From the NCBI GenBank assembly GCA_002415135.1, contig DIBY01000028.1:143798-207797 (forward strand): a stretch of DNA of 64,000 bases, read 5' to 3'. The stretch comes from Flavobacteriales bacterium UBA5040. Its GTDB lineage: Bacteria > Bacteroidota > Bacteroidia > Flavobacteriales > Weeksellaceae. Below are positions 54,538-61,821 of this stretch, piece after piece; position 1 is the stretch's first letter; every line of letters starts with the position of its first letter. The position numbers and the translations under genes were made by a program. The notes beneath the pieces are model-generated. The model was not told where the DNA came from and did not search any database. It was given only the letters and a program-made list of their open reading frames with translations.

Positions 54538-54545
54538 CAAAATTA
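54538..54545 (-). promoter_or_regulatory. -7 promoter box of lpxK (leaderless candidate)
   Basis: On the minus strand this reads TAATTTTG, ending 6 nt before the ATG at 54531. Confidence 0.5.
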
Positions 54546-54695
54546 CGAATTTTTAACAGTAAAGGAAACAGTAAAAAGATCATTTTTATCACTTCCGATT
54601 TTTTATTTGATGCTTGAGCTTCATGATATAAATTTCCTAATTATAGCCGTGGTTTTTAAACAATTTGTTTAATTTTGCTTTTATAGTTTTAACTG

Positions 54696-55682
54696 ATGAG
54701 CAAAAAAAATATAGCCGTAGTTATGGGAGGATATTCTGATGAATATAAAGTCTCCCTGAAAAGTGGTCAATTGATTTTCGATTCTTTGGATCGTGATGTT
54801 TATAATGTCTACAAAGTGGTCATTCTGAAGGAAGAGTGGTATTTCGTGGATGATCGCGGCGAAAAATCACCGCTTGATAAGGCCGATTTTTCCGTGAGTT
54901 TAACCAGCGGCTTTAAAGTTAAATTTGACGTCTGCTTTAATATTATCCACGGAAGACCGGGTGAAAATGGCGAGCTTCAGGCGTATTGGAATACCATCGG
55001 ACAAAAATATACAGGTTGCGATTTTTATCAAAGTGCTTTAACTTTTAATAAAAAAGATACGTTAGCAGTACTTTCAAAATATGGAATTCCATCCGCGAAA
55101 AGTATTTACTTAAGATTAGGTGAAGAGATTGACGAAAATGAGATTGTTGAAAAATTAGGTTTGCCTCTTTTTGTAAAACCGAATCAGTCAGGATCTTCTT
55201 TGGGGATAACTAAAGTGAAAGCACAGTCAGAATTAAAAGAAGCCTTAAAGTTTGCTTTTGCCGAAGACGAAGAAATTTTAATTGAAAGTTTCCTCGATGG
55301 AATGGAAGTTTCTGTCGGAGTTGTTGATTTTAATAATGAAACAGTAGTTTTAGGAATTACCGAAATTGTTCCTGACAAAGAATTTTTCGACTATGAAGCA
55401 AAATATGAAGGCGCTTCAGAAGAAATTACGCCAGCAAGAATCGATGATGAAACTCGTAAAAGAGTGGAAGAGATTTCAAAACGTGCGTATGAAGCTTTAG
55501 GAATGAGCGGATTTTCCAGAAGTGAATTCATCATCATGAACGGCACTCCTTATATGTTGGAAATGAATACCAATCCAGGTTTTTCACCAGCTTCCATTCT
55601 TCCACAGCAGGCAAAAATATATGGTATTTCAATCATGGATCTGTGTGGAAATGAAGTCGAAAAAGCCTTAGCTAAAAAATAA
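54696..55682 (+). CDS. ddl: D-alanine--D-alanine ligase
   Basis: The 328-residue ATP-grasp enzyme has an N-terminal NIAVVMGGYSDEY, the ATP-binding FVKPNQSGSSLGI (about 157-169) and the metal site EMNTNPGFSPASI (about 288-300). It makes the D-Ala-D-Ala dipeptide for peptidoglycan. coaD follows 64 bp later. Confidence 0.96.
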   Translation: MSKKNIAVVMGGYSDEYKVSLKSGQLIFDSLDRDVYNVYKVVILKEEWYFVDDRGEKSPLDKADFSVSLTSGFKVKFDVCFNIIHGRPGENGELQAYWNTIGQKYTGCDFYQSALTFNKKDTLAVLSKYGIPSAKSIYLRLGEEIDENEIVEKLGLPLFVKPNQSGSSLGITKVKAQSELKEALKFAFAEDEEILIESFLDGMEVSVGVVDFNNETVVLGITEIVPDKEFFDYEAKYEGASEEITPARIDDETRKRVEEISKRAYEALGMSGFSRSEFIIMNGTPYMLEMNTNPGFSPASILPQQAKIYGISIMDLCGNEVEKALAKK

Positions 55683-55746
55683 AAAATAAATTTTGTTTTA
55701 GATTTAAAATTATTTTCATCTAAAATTTATAATCTAAAATCAGTTT

Positions 55747-56226
55747 ATGAGAGTTGCAGTTTTCCCAGGTTCATTTGATCCTATAACGCTTGGTCACTAT
55801 GATATTGTCGAAAGAGCTTATCCTTTATTCGATAAAATCATTATCGCAATTGGGCAAAATTCACAGAAGAAATACATGTTTTCTTTGGAACAAAGAATGG
55901 AATTTATTCAAAAATCATTTGCGAAATTCCCGAATATTGAAGTGGATCATTTTGAGGGTTTAACCATTGATTACTGCCACAGCAAAAATGTGAATTTCAT
56001 TTTGCGTGGACTGCGAAATCCAGCCGATTTTGAGTTTGAAAAAGCCATTGCGCAGACCAATAGAGAACTGACGAAAAATAATGAAATAGAAACCATATTT
56101 CTATTAACCTCTTCTGGCAAGTCATTTATCAGCAGCAGTATTGTCCGGGAGATTATCACCTTCGCAGGGAATTACGAAATCTTAGTTCCCGAAGCTGTTC
56201 GAGTTCTTCCAATGAGCGATAAGTAA
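55747..56226 (+). CDS. coaD: phosphopantetheine adenylyltransferase
   Basis: The 159-residue protein has the nucleotidyltransferase motifs FPGSFDPITLGH (about 5-16), FILRGLRNPADFEFE and the ISSSIVRE (about 129-136) signature. It makes dephospho-CoA from phosphopantetheine and ATP. Its last codons and stop form part of an inverted repeat that flanks the following gene. Confidence 0.97.
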   Translation: MRVAVFPGSFDPITLGHYDIVERAYPLFDKIIIAIGQNSQKKYMFSLEQRMEFIQKSFAKFPNIEVDHFEGLTIDYCHSKNVNFILRGLRNPADFEFEKAIAQTNRELTKNNEIETIFLLTSSGKSFISSSIVREIITFAGNYEILVPEAVRVLPMSDK

Positions 56227-56688
56227 TGAGCAATTGGTAATTTAGATTGCTCCTTAAAATTAGTTTTTTTTATTATAAACAATAACTTATGAGCAATCTT
56301 GATTATAATCAAATCTTTAGGGACAGGACAAAAAAACTTTGCGTTTCAATAATAAGAACTCTTTCCATACTACCGTATTCTGAAGATTTATCCGTCATTA
56401 GAAAGCAGATTTATCGATGTTCAACGTCGGTTGCTGCAAATTATAGAGCAGTTGGTCGAGCAAGATCTGAAAAAGAAAAATTTGCAAAACTTTGCATTGT
56501 TGTAGAAGAAGCAGATGAGACTCAGTTTTGGTTAGAAATTATTGAGGAACTATGTTATTTGCCCTCAGAAAAATTAAATTATTTAAAAATAGAATATGAT
56601 GAAATTGTGAAGGTAATGACCAGCTACAAAAAGAAACTTGCGGATAATTTTCCGAAGTAAGAATTTTTTATATTACTCATTACTTATC
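56218..56688. repeat. 13-bp perfect inverted repeat enclosing the four-helix-bundle gene
   Basis: GATAAGTAATGAG (56218-56230) is exactly inverse to CTCATTACTTATC (56676-56688). The left copy overlaps the end of coaD. The repeats enclose one gene, which suggests insertion of a small cassette right at the coaD stop codon. Confidence 0.55.
56289..56660 (+). CDS. four-helix-bundle protein (S23/IVS type, PF05635)
   Basis: The 123-residue protein fits the family first found in 23S rRNA intervening sequences: IRTLSILPYSEDLSVIRKQIYRCSTSVAANYRAVGRARSEKEKFAKL, then EEADETQFWLEII. It is free-standing here rather than inside an rRNA gene. The family has unknown function and is often found in repeat-bounded insertions in Bacteroidota, which fits the 13-bp inverted repeats around it. 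Confidence 0.87.
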   Translation: MSNLDYNQIFRDRTKKLCVSIIRTLSILPYSEDLSVIRKQIYRCSTSVAANYRAVGRARSEKEKFAKLCIVVEEADETQFWLEIIEELCYLPSEKLNYLKIEYDEIVKVMTSYKKKLADNFPK

Positions 56689-56707
56689 ATTCATTACTTA
56701 TTAAAAT

Positions 56708-57343
56708 ATGGTTCAAGAAAACTTTACGCTAGCCATTGAAATTTTGGGTACGATTGCTTTTGCAATGTCGGGCAGTTTTGCCGCGATGCAAAAACGGTTG
56801 GATCCATTTGGTGTTTTAATCATCGCTTTTGTAACATCAGTTGGAGGCGGAACAATTCGTGACTTATTATTAGATGTTCCGGTTTTTTGGATGCATGACA
56901 TGTTGATCTGTACAGTCATTTTCATCACCTGCATTTTCTCCATGATCTTCAAATCATTTGAGAAAAAGTTCAAAGTCACCATGTTTCTATTTGATAGTTT
57001 CGGCTTGGGATTATTCACCATTATCGGAATTCAAAAAGGAATGGATGCCAATTTACATCCTTTGATCTGTATTACCTTGGGAACCATCACGGGTTGTTTT
57101 GGTGGGATTAGCAGAGATATTTTACTGAACAGAATTCCGCTAATTTTCAGAAAAGAAATTTATGCAACCGCTTGTATTGTCGGTGGCGGAATTTTCTTAG
57201 TTTTGGTAAAATACACTACACTTTCCTACGCTTTGGTTCAGATTTCCACGATTCTTCTTATCGTTGCCATCCGAACATTTGCGGTAAAATACCACTGGCA
57301 GATTCCGAAATTCTACGGAGTTGATAATAATACGGAAATGTAA
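56708..57343 (+). CDS. TRIC-type cation channel family protein (UPF0126)
   Basis: The 211-residue protein has about seven hydrophobic helices in two homologous halves, each with the family Gly-rich motif (VGGGTIRDLLLDVP near 46-59, GCFGGISRDILLNRIP near 132-147). Prokaryotic TRIC members form trimeric K+-permeable channels. Ion selectivity and role in this organism are not shown. Confidence 0.88.
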   Translation: MVQENFTLAIEILGTIAFAMSGSFAAMQKRLDPFGVLIIAFVTSVGGGTIRDLLLDVPVFWMHDMLICTVIFITCIFSMIFKSFEKKFKVTMFLFDSFGLGLFTIIGIQKGMDANLHPLICITLGTITGCFGGISRDILLNRIPLIFRKEIYATACIVGGGIFLVLVKYTTLSYALVQISTILLIVAIRTFAVKYHWQIPKFYGVDNNTEM

Positions 57344-57362
57344 AAAGTGGTGATTTGTAGGA

Positions 57363-57460
57363 GCAGCTAGATTCTGCTTCTTAGAAGTTCAGACCCGCTC
57401 TCCACTATATCTTTTTCTCGTCGTTCCTCCTCAAAAAAGGATGCCGTTTCGATCGGGACT
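57363..57460. repeat. dispersed intergenic element, copy 2
   Basis: This stretch begins GCAGCTAGATTC and contains CCCGCT, a TTTTTCTC...CGTT core, CAAAAAAGG and CGATCGGGACT. In the same order it parallels the element at 21704-21786. No open frame was seen. Confidence 0.4.
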
Positions 57461-57540
57461 AAAAATATCATTGAATTTGTTATTTCAAAACTGTTAAAGC
57501 GATTCTTGTAATTCTAATAAAAAATAGAAGCTCATTTAGG

Positions 57541-57622
57541 GCACATCATCAACTCAGCCATAATCTTTTTCAACGCTCGTTTATCTCCACAAAAAAAGCC
57601 CGAACTCAGTCGGACTTTATAT
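57541..57622. repeat. dispersed intergenic element, degenerate copy 3
   Basis: It contains CTCGTTT, TCTCCACAAAAAAAGCCC and CAGTCGGACTT, in partial correspondence with copies 1 and 2. Together with copy 2 it takes up most of the TRIC/TPR gene gap. Confidence 0.3.
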
Positions 57623-57639
57623 CTATTTACAAAAAAAGG

Positions 57640-58206
57640 TTAAGAGAATTTACCTCTGTTTCTCATATTTGGATTGTGCATGTGCTTTTGCATGGAAGGC
57701 ATTTTTAGCTGATCTTTCAGCATCTTAATTTGATCGGTCATCATTCCGGCAGAATCTAATTTCTTCGCTTCTTCCAATAAATTTTTCGCTTCCTGGCGTC
57801 TGCCTTTCTGCATCGCTCCAGCAGCAATGTTTAGGGTTGCCATGGCACGGTCATGTTTCATATTCAAACCATAATCCAGCGCTTTTCTCATAAAAGGTTC
57901 CACTTTACTCGGATTGTCCTGAGCTAAAGTTAATCCTTGCAAGTAATGGAAATACCCAAACTGAGTCTTGTGTAACTGAGCTGTATAATTGGTAATTTTA
58001 GTCAACCAACTCGCAGCTTTTACCATGTTTTGTTTTCTTAAAAACCAAAATGCCAATAAGATATATTCGTTTTTGAAAAAAAGAAAGATAGGAATGGCTG
58101 ATAAAATGACCACTACGATTCCCCAACCGATATTTCTGTTCATCATCAGGTAAATTCCAAAAGCAATCATTATTGCGGTGATGACGAATTTTATGTATTT
58201 ATTCAT
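57640..58206 (-). CDS. membrane protein with TPR-like repeats, unknown
   Basis: The 188-residue protein has two N-terminal hydrophobic helices (about 5-22 and 26-55), then a soluble helical region (about 60-165) with TPR-like pairs (FGYFHYLQGLTLAQDNPSKVEPFMRKAL, MATLNIAAGAMQKGRRQEAKNLLEEA). The C-terminus is Met/His/Asn-rich (MHNPNMRNRGKFS). Its own promoter box lies upstream. Function unknown. Confidence 0.75.
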   Translation of the reverse strand: MNKYIKFVITAIMIAFGIYLMMNRNIGWGIVVVILSAIPIFLFFKNEYILLAFWFLRKQNMVKAASWLTKITNYTAQLHKTQFGYFHYLQGLTLAQDNPSKVEPFMRKALDYGLNMKHDRAMATLNIAAGAMQKGRRQEAKNLLEEAKKLDSAGMMTDQIKMLKDQLKMPSMQKHMHNPNMRNRGKFS

Positions 58207-58224
58207 TGTTCAATTTTAATGGTG

Positions 58225-58232
58225 CAAAGATA
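58225..58232 (-). promoter_or_regulatory. -7 promoter box of the TPR-like membrane protein gene
   Basis: On the minus strand this reads TATCTTTG, 18 nt before the start at 58206. Confidence 0.6.
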
Positions 58233-58277
58233 ATAATTTGAGTCGAAAATGGAAGTCCAGTTTTGAAGACTTCATAT

Positions 58278-58775
58278 CTATGCTGATTTTACTTTTCGTT
58301 CGTAAGTTTGAAAACAGAAGTCGAACTCATTATGCTCATCTTTTTCGTGACAGATCTCATCGGTTTTATCCCAGATTTTTGGACTTATTTTCGGAAAGAA
58401 AGTGTCTGCTTCTAATTTGGTTTGAACTAAAGTCACTTCTAACTTATCAGTCAGATCTAATGTTTGTTCGTAGATGTTTCCGCCGCCGATGATGAAAACC
58501 TGTTCATCGATTTTCTTGGCAAATTTCACAGCTTCTTTTACGCTTCCTACAATTAATATTCCTTCTGCAAACCAATCTTTCTTTCTGCTGATAACAATAT
58601 TAGTGCGATTTGGAAGTGGTTTACCGATACTTTCATAAGTCTTGCGGCCCATGATAATTGGGTGTTCAGACGTAAGTTCTTTAAAATGTTTTAAATCTTT
58701 GGGAAGATGCCAAAGTAATTGATTGTCAGCACCAATTTCATTGTCTAAACCCATTGCCACTACGATTGTAATCAT
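58278..58775 (-). CDS. folA: dihydrofolate reductase
   Basis: The 165-residue protein has the DHFR pattern: MITIVVAMGLDNEIGADNQLLWHLPKDLKHF at the start, with the acidic Asp in PKDLKHF, then IMGRKTYESIGKPLPNRTNIVIS and IIGGGNIYEQ. It reduces dihydrofolate with NADPH and is the trimethoprim target. It is divergent from the lemA gene. Confidence 0.96.
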   Translation of the reverse strand: MITIVVAMGLDNEIGADNQLLWHLPKDLKHFKELTSEHPIIMGRKTYESIGKPLPNRTNIVISRKKDWFAEGILIVGSVKEAVKFAKKIDEQVFIIGGGNIYEQTLDLTDKLEVTLVQTKLEADTFFPKISPKIWDKTDEICHEKDEHNEFDFCFQTYERKVKSA

Positions 58776-58791
58776 TTTTATTAAATTTTAA

Positions 58792-58799
58792 CAAATTTA
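58792..58799 (-). promoter_or_regulatory. -7 promoter box of folA
   Basis: On the minus strand this reads TAAATTTG, an exact match, 16 nt before the folA start. It is back-to-back with the lemA box at 58812-58819. Confidence 0.55.
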
Positions 58800-58811
58800 G
58801 CACATAATTTG

Positions 58812-58819
58812 TATATTTG
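58812..58819 (+). promoter_or_regulatory. -7 promoter box of the lemA operon
   Basis: TATATTTG is an exact match ending 32 nt before the ATG at 58852. Confidence 0.55.
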
Positions 58820-58851
58820 GGTTGCAAATTTAAATTTAAAAATAATAAACT

Positions 58852-59460
58852 ATGAGAAATAAAGGATGCATGAGCGCCGGTACCATCGGTATAGCTCTGC
58901 TTGTAATTGCCGTATTGGTTTTTTTCTGGGGCAAAAACGGTTATAATAATTTCGTTGCGAAAGAACAGACCGTCAATACAAAATGGTCGAATGTAGAAAC
59001 GGTTTATCAAAAACGTGCGAATCTAATTCCAAACCTGGAACGTACCGTAAAATCGTATTCGCAATTCGAGCAGGAAACTTTAACCAAAGTGATTGAGGCA
59101 AGATCAAAAGCAACGTCAATTAATATTGATCCTACCAATATGACTGAAGCAGACTTGGCGAAATTCCAGGCGGCACAAGGCGAATTGAGTGGAGCATTAA
59201 GCAGACTAATGGCCGTTGTTGAAAGTTATCCGAATTTGAAAGCAGATCAACAATACCTCAATTTCCAGAGAGAATACACCGCAATTGAAAACAGCATCCG
59301 AAGCGAAACTGTTTATTATAACGAAGCCGCGCAGGATTATAATACTTCTATTAAAACGTTCCCAAATAATATTTTGGCAAACATTACGAACTTTAAAGAA
59401 AAACCATATTTCAAGGCCGCAGTAGGGGCAGAAAAAGCGCCAGAAGTCTTTACCAATTAA
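58852..59460 (+). CDS. lemA: LemA family protein
   Basis: The 202-residue protein has an N-terminal membrane helix (about 8-25), then the LemA helical domain (VNTKWSNVETVYQKRANLIPNL, about 42-63, and TEADLAKFQAAQGELSGALSRL). It is expected to be membrane-anchored with its bulk outside the cytoplasm. It is first in a three-gene operon and shares one base (TAATG) with the next gene. LemA with TPM proteins is a recurrent neighbourhood of unknown biochemical role. Confidence 0.93.
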   Translation: MRNKGCMSAGTIGIALLVIAVLVFFWGKNGYNNFVAKEQTVNTKWSNVETVYQKRANLIPNLERTVKSYSQFEQETLTKVIEARSKATSINIDPTNMTEADLAKFQAAQGELSGALSRLMAVVESYPNLKADQQYLNFQREYTAIENSIRSETVYYNEAAQDYNTSIKTFPNNILANITNFKEKPYFKAAVGAEKAPEVFTN

Positions 59461-59888
59461 TGAATAACTTTCTAACAGATTATCAAATGGCTTCTCTTGT
59501 AGAAGCCATTCAAACAGCAGAAAATCATTCTACTGGAGAGATTCGCGTGCACATTGATTCTACAACAGAAGGTCACAATGCAGAAATTGCTTTTGAAGTT
59601 TTCAAAACATTATGCAAGGATAAAACGGAAGAACAAAATGCCGTGCTTTTTCATGTTAATTTCGAACAGCAATATCTCACCATCATTGGTGACGAAGGTA
59701 TTCATAAGAAAGTTCACCAAAGTTTCTGGGATAAAATGCACGATGAAATTACAATCGCTTTTTCCAAAGGAAAATACCATGATGGTTTGAAGAAAGGCAT
59801 TCTGGAAACAGGTATCGAACTAAAAAATCATTTCCCAATCGTGGGAGAAAATCCTAATGAACTTCCTAATGAGATTACGTTCTCGTAA
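59460..59888 (+). CDS. TPM domain protein, soluble
   Basis: The 142-residue protein has a TPM domain (about 15-110; AENHSTGEIRVHID, VLFHVNFEQQYLTIIGDEGIHKKV) and no signal peptide or membrane helix. It lies between lemA and a second TPM gene with overlapping ends on both sides, which suggests tight coupling. TPM domains are found in YgcG-like proteins with a proposed phosphatase-related or photosystem-repair role; the function here is unknown. Confidence 0.88.
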   Translation: MNNFLTDYQMASLVEAIQTAENHSTGEIRVHIDSTTEGHNAEIAFEVFKTLCKDKTEEQNAVLFHVNFEQQYLTIIGDEGIHKKVHQSFWDKMHDEITIAFSKGKYHDGLKKGILETGIELKNHFPIVGENPNELPNEITFS

Positions 59889-60672
59889 ATACTTTTTCGC
59901 ATTTCTTTTGTTAGGTTTAAACATTCTTGTTTTTGCCCAATTAATTCCTAAAAAGCCGGTAAAGATATTTCCTGTTACGGATAATGTTGGAATGTTAACA
60001 CAGACCGAGAAAGATCAAATCAATCAAAAACTCATTAAGTTTTACGATTCTACGTCTACAGAAATTGCGGTAATTATTGTTCCAACCACAAGTGGAGAAG
60101 ATATTAATTATCTCGCGACGATGTACGGTGAGAAATGGGGAATTGGTGAAAAGGAACAGGATAACGGAATTGTTTTTCTGATCGCGACCGAAGATCGGAA
60201 GTTTGCCATACAACAGGGTAGAGGTGTCGAACGTTATTTGACCGCTTCTGTAGCTGGGCAAATATTGGATTACATCGTAACGCCAAATTTTAAACAAGGA
60301 TTATGGTACGACGGAATTAACCGAGGCACCGACGCTTTGATTGAAGCCGTAGAAGGAAAGTTTAAACCTATTGCTAAGGATTCCAGTCAAGAAGGTTTAA
60401 GTTCTGCTCAAATTTTAATGATTGCCTTTTTTGTTTTCATCATTATCAGTTTCTTATTTAAAGGTGGCGGTGGCAGTGGTGGAAGGTACGACGATGATGA
60501 AGATGTTATTCTTTCCCGCAGAGGTAGAAGAACCTATCCAGGCGGATTCTTTCCATTCCCCGGTAGTTTCGGCGGTGGAGGATTTGGCGGCGGTTCAGGA
60601 GGCGGCGGCGGATTCGGTGGCTTTGGTGGCGGCGGAAGTTTTGGCGGCGGTGGTGCATCTGGCGGTTGGTAA
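59857..60672 (+). CDS. YgcG-like TPM domain membrane protein with Gly-rich tail
   Basis: The 271-residue protein has a signal peptide (ending LVFAQ), a periplasmic TPM domain (about 42-170; VGMLTQTEKDQINQKL, STEIAVIIVP, QGRGVERYLT), a membrane helix (about 187-204) and a Gly/Phe-rich tail ending GGW, the usual YgcG layout. Its start overlaps the preceding TPM gene by 32 bp; an alternative ATG at 59869 would give 267 residues. It is the last gene of the lemA operon and is followed by a terminator. Confidence 0.9.
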   Translation: MNFLMRLRSRKYFFAFLLLGLNILVFAQLIPKKPVKIFPVTDNVGMLTQTEKDQINQKLIKFYDSTSTEIAVIIVPTTSGEDINYLATMYGEKWGIGEKEQDNGIVFLIATEDRKFAIQQGRGVERYLTASVAGQILDYIVTPNFKQGLWYDGINRGTDALIEAVEGKFKPIAKDSSQEGLSSAQILMIAFFVFIIISFLFKGGGGSGGRYDDDEDVILSRRGRRTYPGGFFPFPGSFGGGGFGGGSGGGGGFGGFGGGGSFGGGGASGGW

Positions 60673-60780
60673 GTTGAAAAAAGCCAAGTAAAAAGAGCCT
60701 CGCAATAACCAAAAGAAAAAAGTGGGAAGCGTCGTAATTAAGACTTATTTATGTCATTGGATATTTAACAAATCAATAGG

Positions 60781-60803
60781 AACGGGCTTCAGCCCGTTTT
60801 TTT
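60781..60803 (+). terminator. terminator of the lemA operon
   Basis: AACGGGCT pairs with AGCCCGTT around a short loop and is followed by TTTTTTT. Confidence 0.9.
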
Positions 60804-60889
60804 ATTGGATGTTACTGTCGGCTTTAGCCAAAACTTATTTTCAGTATTAATAGAGCTAAAGACTTAATCTGTTTCTGAATCTTTGTCAA

Positions 60890-60920
60890 AAAAAATCAGT
60901 CCAAGTTTGGACTGATTTTC
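60890..60920 (-). terminator. terminator of the GIN lipoprotein gene
   Basis: AAAATCAGTCCAA (60892-60904) pairs with TTGGACTGATTTT (60907-60919). Read on the minus strand it ends in a T-run. Confidence 0.85.
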
Positions 60921-60944
60921 TGTTGTGCTAAATAGGTATTATTT

Positions 60945-61742
60945 TTATTGAATCGAAACGCTTCCGCCACTGCTTTCTTTTTGGCTGATCACATTAAGAT
61001 TTCCTTTTCTATAAATATTGATGTCACCCGAAGAACTTGCAGAGGTATTCAACTGGTTGGAAACCGATAGACTGATGTCACCACTACTCGAGGCGCTCAA
61101 GTCAGCATTTTCAGCAACTACGTTTTTCGCGTTCAACGTTCCCGACGAAGAAGATTTCATTGTGGCATTTTTTGTTTTACCTGAAATAATAATGTCGCCA
61201 GAGGAAGAAACTTGACTGTCTAAATTAACTGCCCAAATTTTACCCGAATAAGTTCCGGAACTAGACACGTCAATTGATAAATCGTTGGCTTCCAAATTTC
61301 CTGAAATGCTTCCTGAGCTTGAAGCTGCAATAGCAGTTCGGTCTTGGGTGAAAGTATCCTTAATATTTATCGACGCAGAAGAACTCGCTTTAACAGAGGA
61401 GAAATCTTTAGCAAAAATTTTCACCGCCACATTTCGGGCTGAAATATTGAGGTTTGGTTTAAAATGGATATACAATTCCCCATTATTATTTTCGACTAAT
61501 ATATCATCTAAAATATCTGATGGAGCCGTAACGACTACTTTTTCCTCGTCAGATTTTACCACTTCGGCGTCGATAGACTGAGCGACTTTAATTTCGTCGA
61601 ATGACATATTAAAAGTTTTTGTTTTAATAATTCCCGTTCCTTCTTTTGGCGTCATATTAAAAGGAAATCCTCCGTCGGATTTAACGTTACAAGACGATAA
61701 AAGTAAAAAGGTGGATAAAATAGAGATCGATAATGTTTTCAT
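60945..61742 (-). CDS. GIN (DUF2807) domain lipoprotein
   Basis: The 265-residue protein has a lipoprotein signal (ending LLLSSC) and a GIN domain (about 45-262) built of short beta repeats with Ser/Gly-rich turns (SSSGSIS, SSSGTYSG, SSSGDI, SSSGTLNAK). It is likely on the cell surface or periplasmic side. It is related to the C-terminal half of the 19116-20381 protein. It is divergent from the M3 peptidase gene with similar TATCTTTA boxes on both strands. Confidence 0.88.
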   Translation of the reverse strand: MKTLSISILSTFLLLSSCNVKSDGGFPFNMTPKEGTGIIKTKTFNMSFDEIKVAQSIDAEVVKSDEEKVVVTAPSDILDDILVENNNGELYIHFKPNLNISARNVAVKIFAKDFSSVKASSSASINIKDTFTQDRTAIAASSSGSISGNLEANDLSIDVSSSGTYSGKIWAVNLDSQVSSSGDIIISGKTKNATMKSSSSGTLNAKNVVAENADLSASSSGDISLSVSNQLNTSASSSGDINIYRKGNLNVISQKESSGGSVSIQ

Positions 61743-61771
61743 AGTTTAGTTGGTGTTATTATTGGTGATGT

Positions 61772-61779
61772 TAAAGATA
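61772..61779 (-). promoter_or_regulatory. candidate -7 box of the GIN lipoprotein gene
   Basis: On the minus strand this reads TATCTTTA, one base off TAnnTTTG, 29 nt before the start at 61742. Confidence 0.35.
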
Positions 61780-61792
61780 AAATTAAAATGAA

Positions 61793-61800
61793 TATCTTTA
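61793..61800 (+). promoter_or_regulatory. candidate -7 box of the M3 peptidase gene
   Basis: TATCTTTA, one base off TAnnTTTG, ends 21 nt before the ATG at 61822. Confidence 0.4.
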
Positions 61801-61821
61801 TACCTTAATAACAATTTACGA

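Noticed and set aside
60540..60672. Gly-rich repetitive DNA considered as an independent repeat element
   Set aside because: It is the low-complexity tail of the YgcG-like protein, a usual feature of that family.
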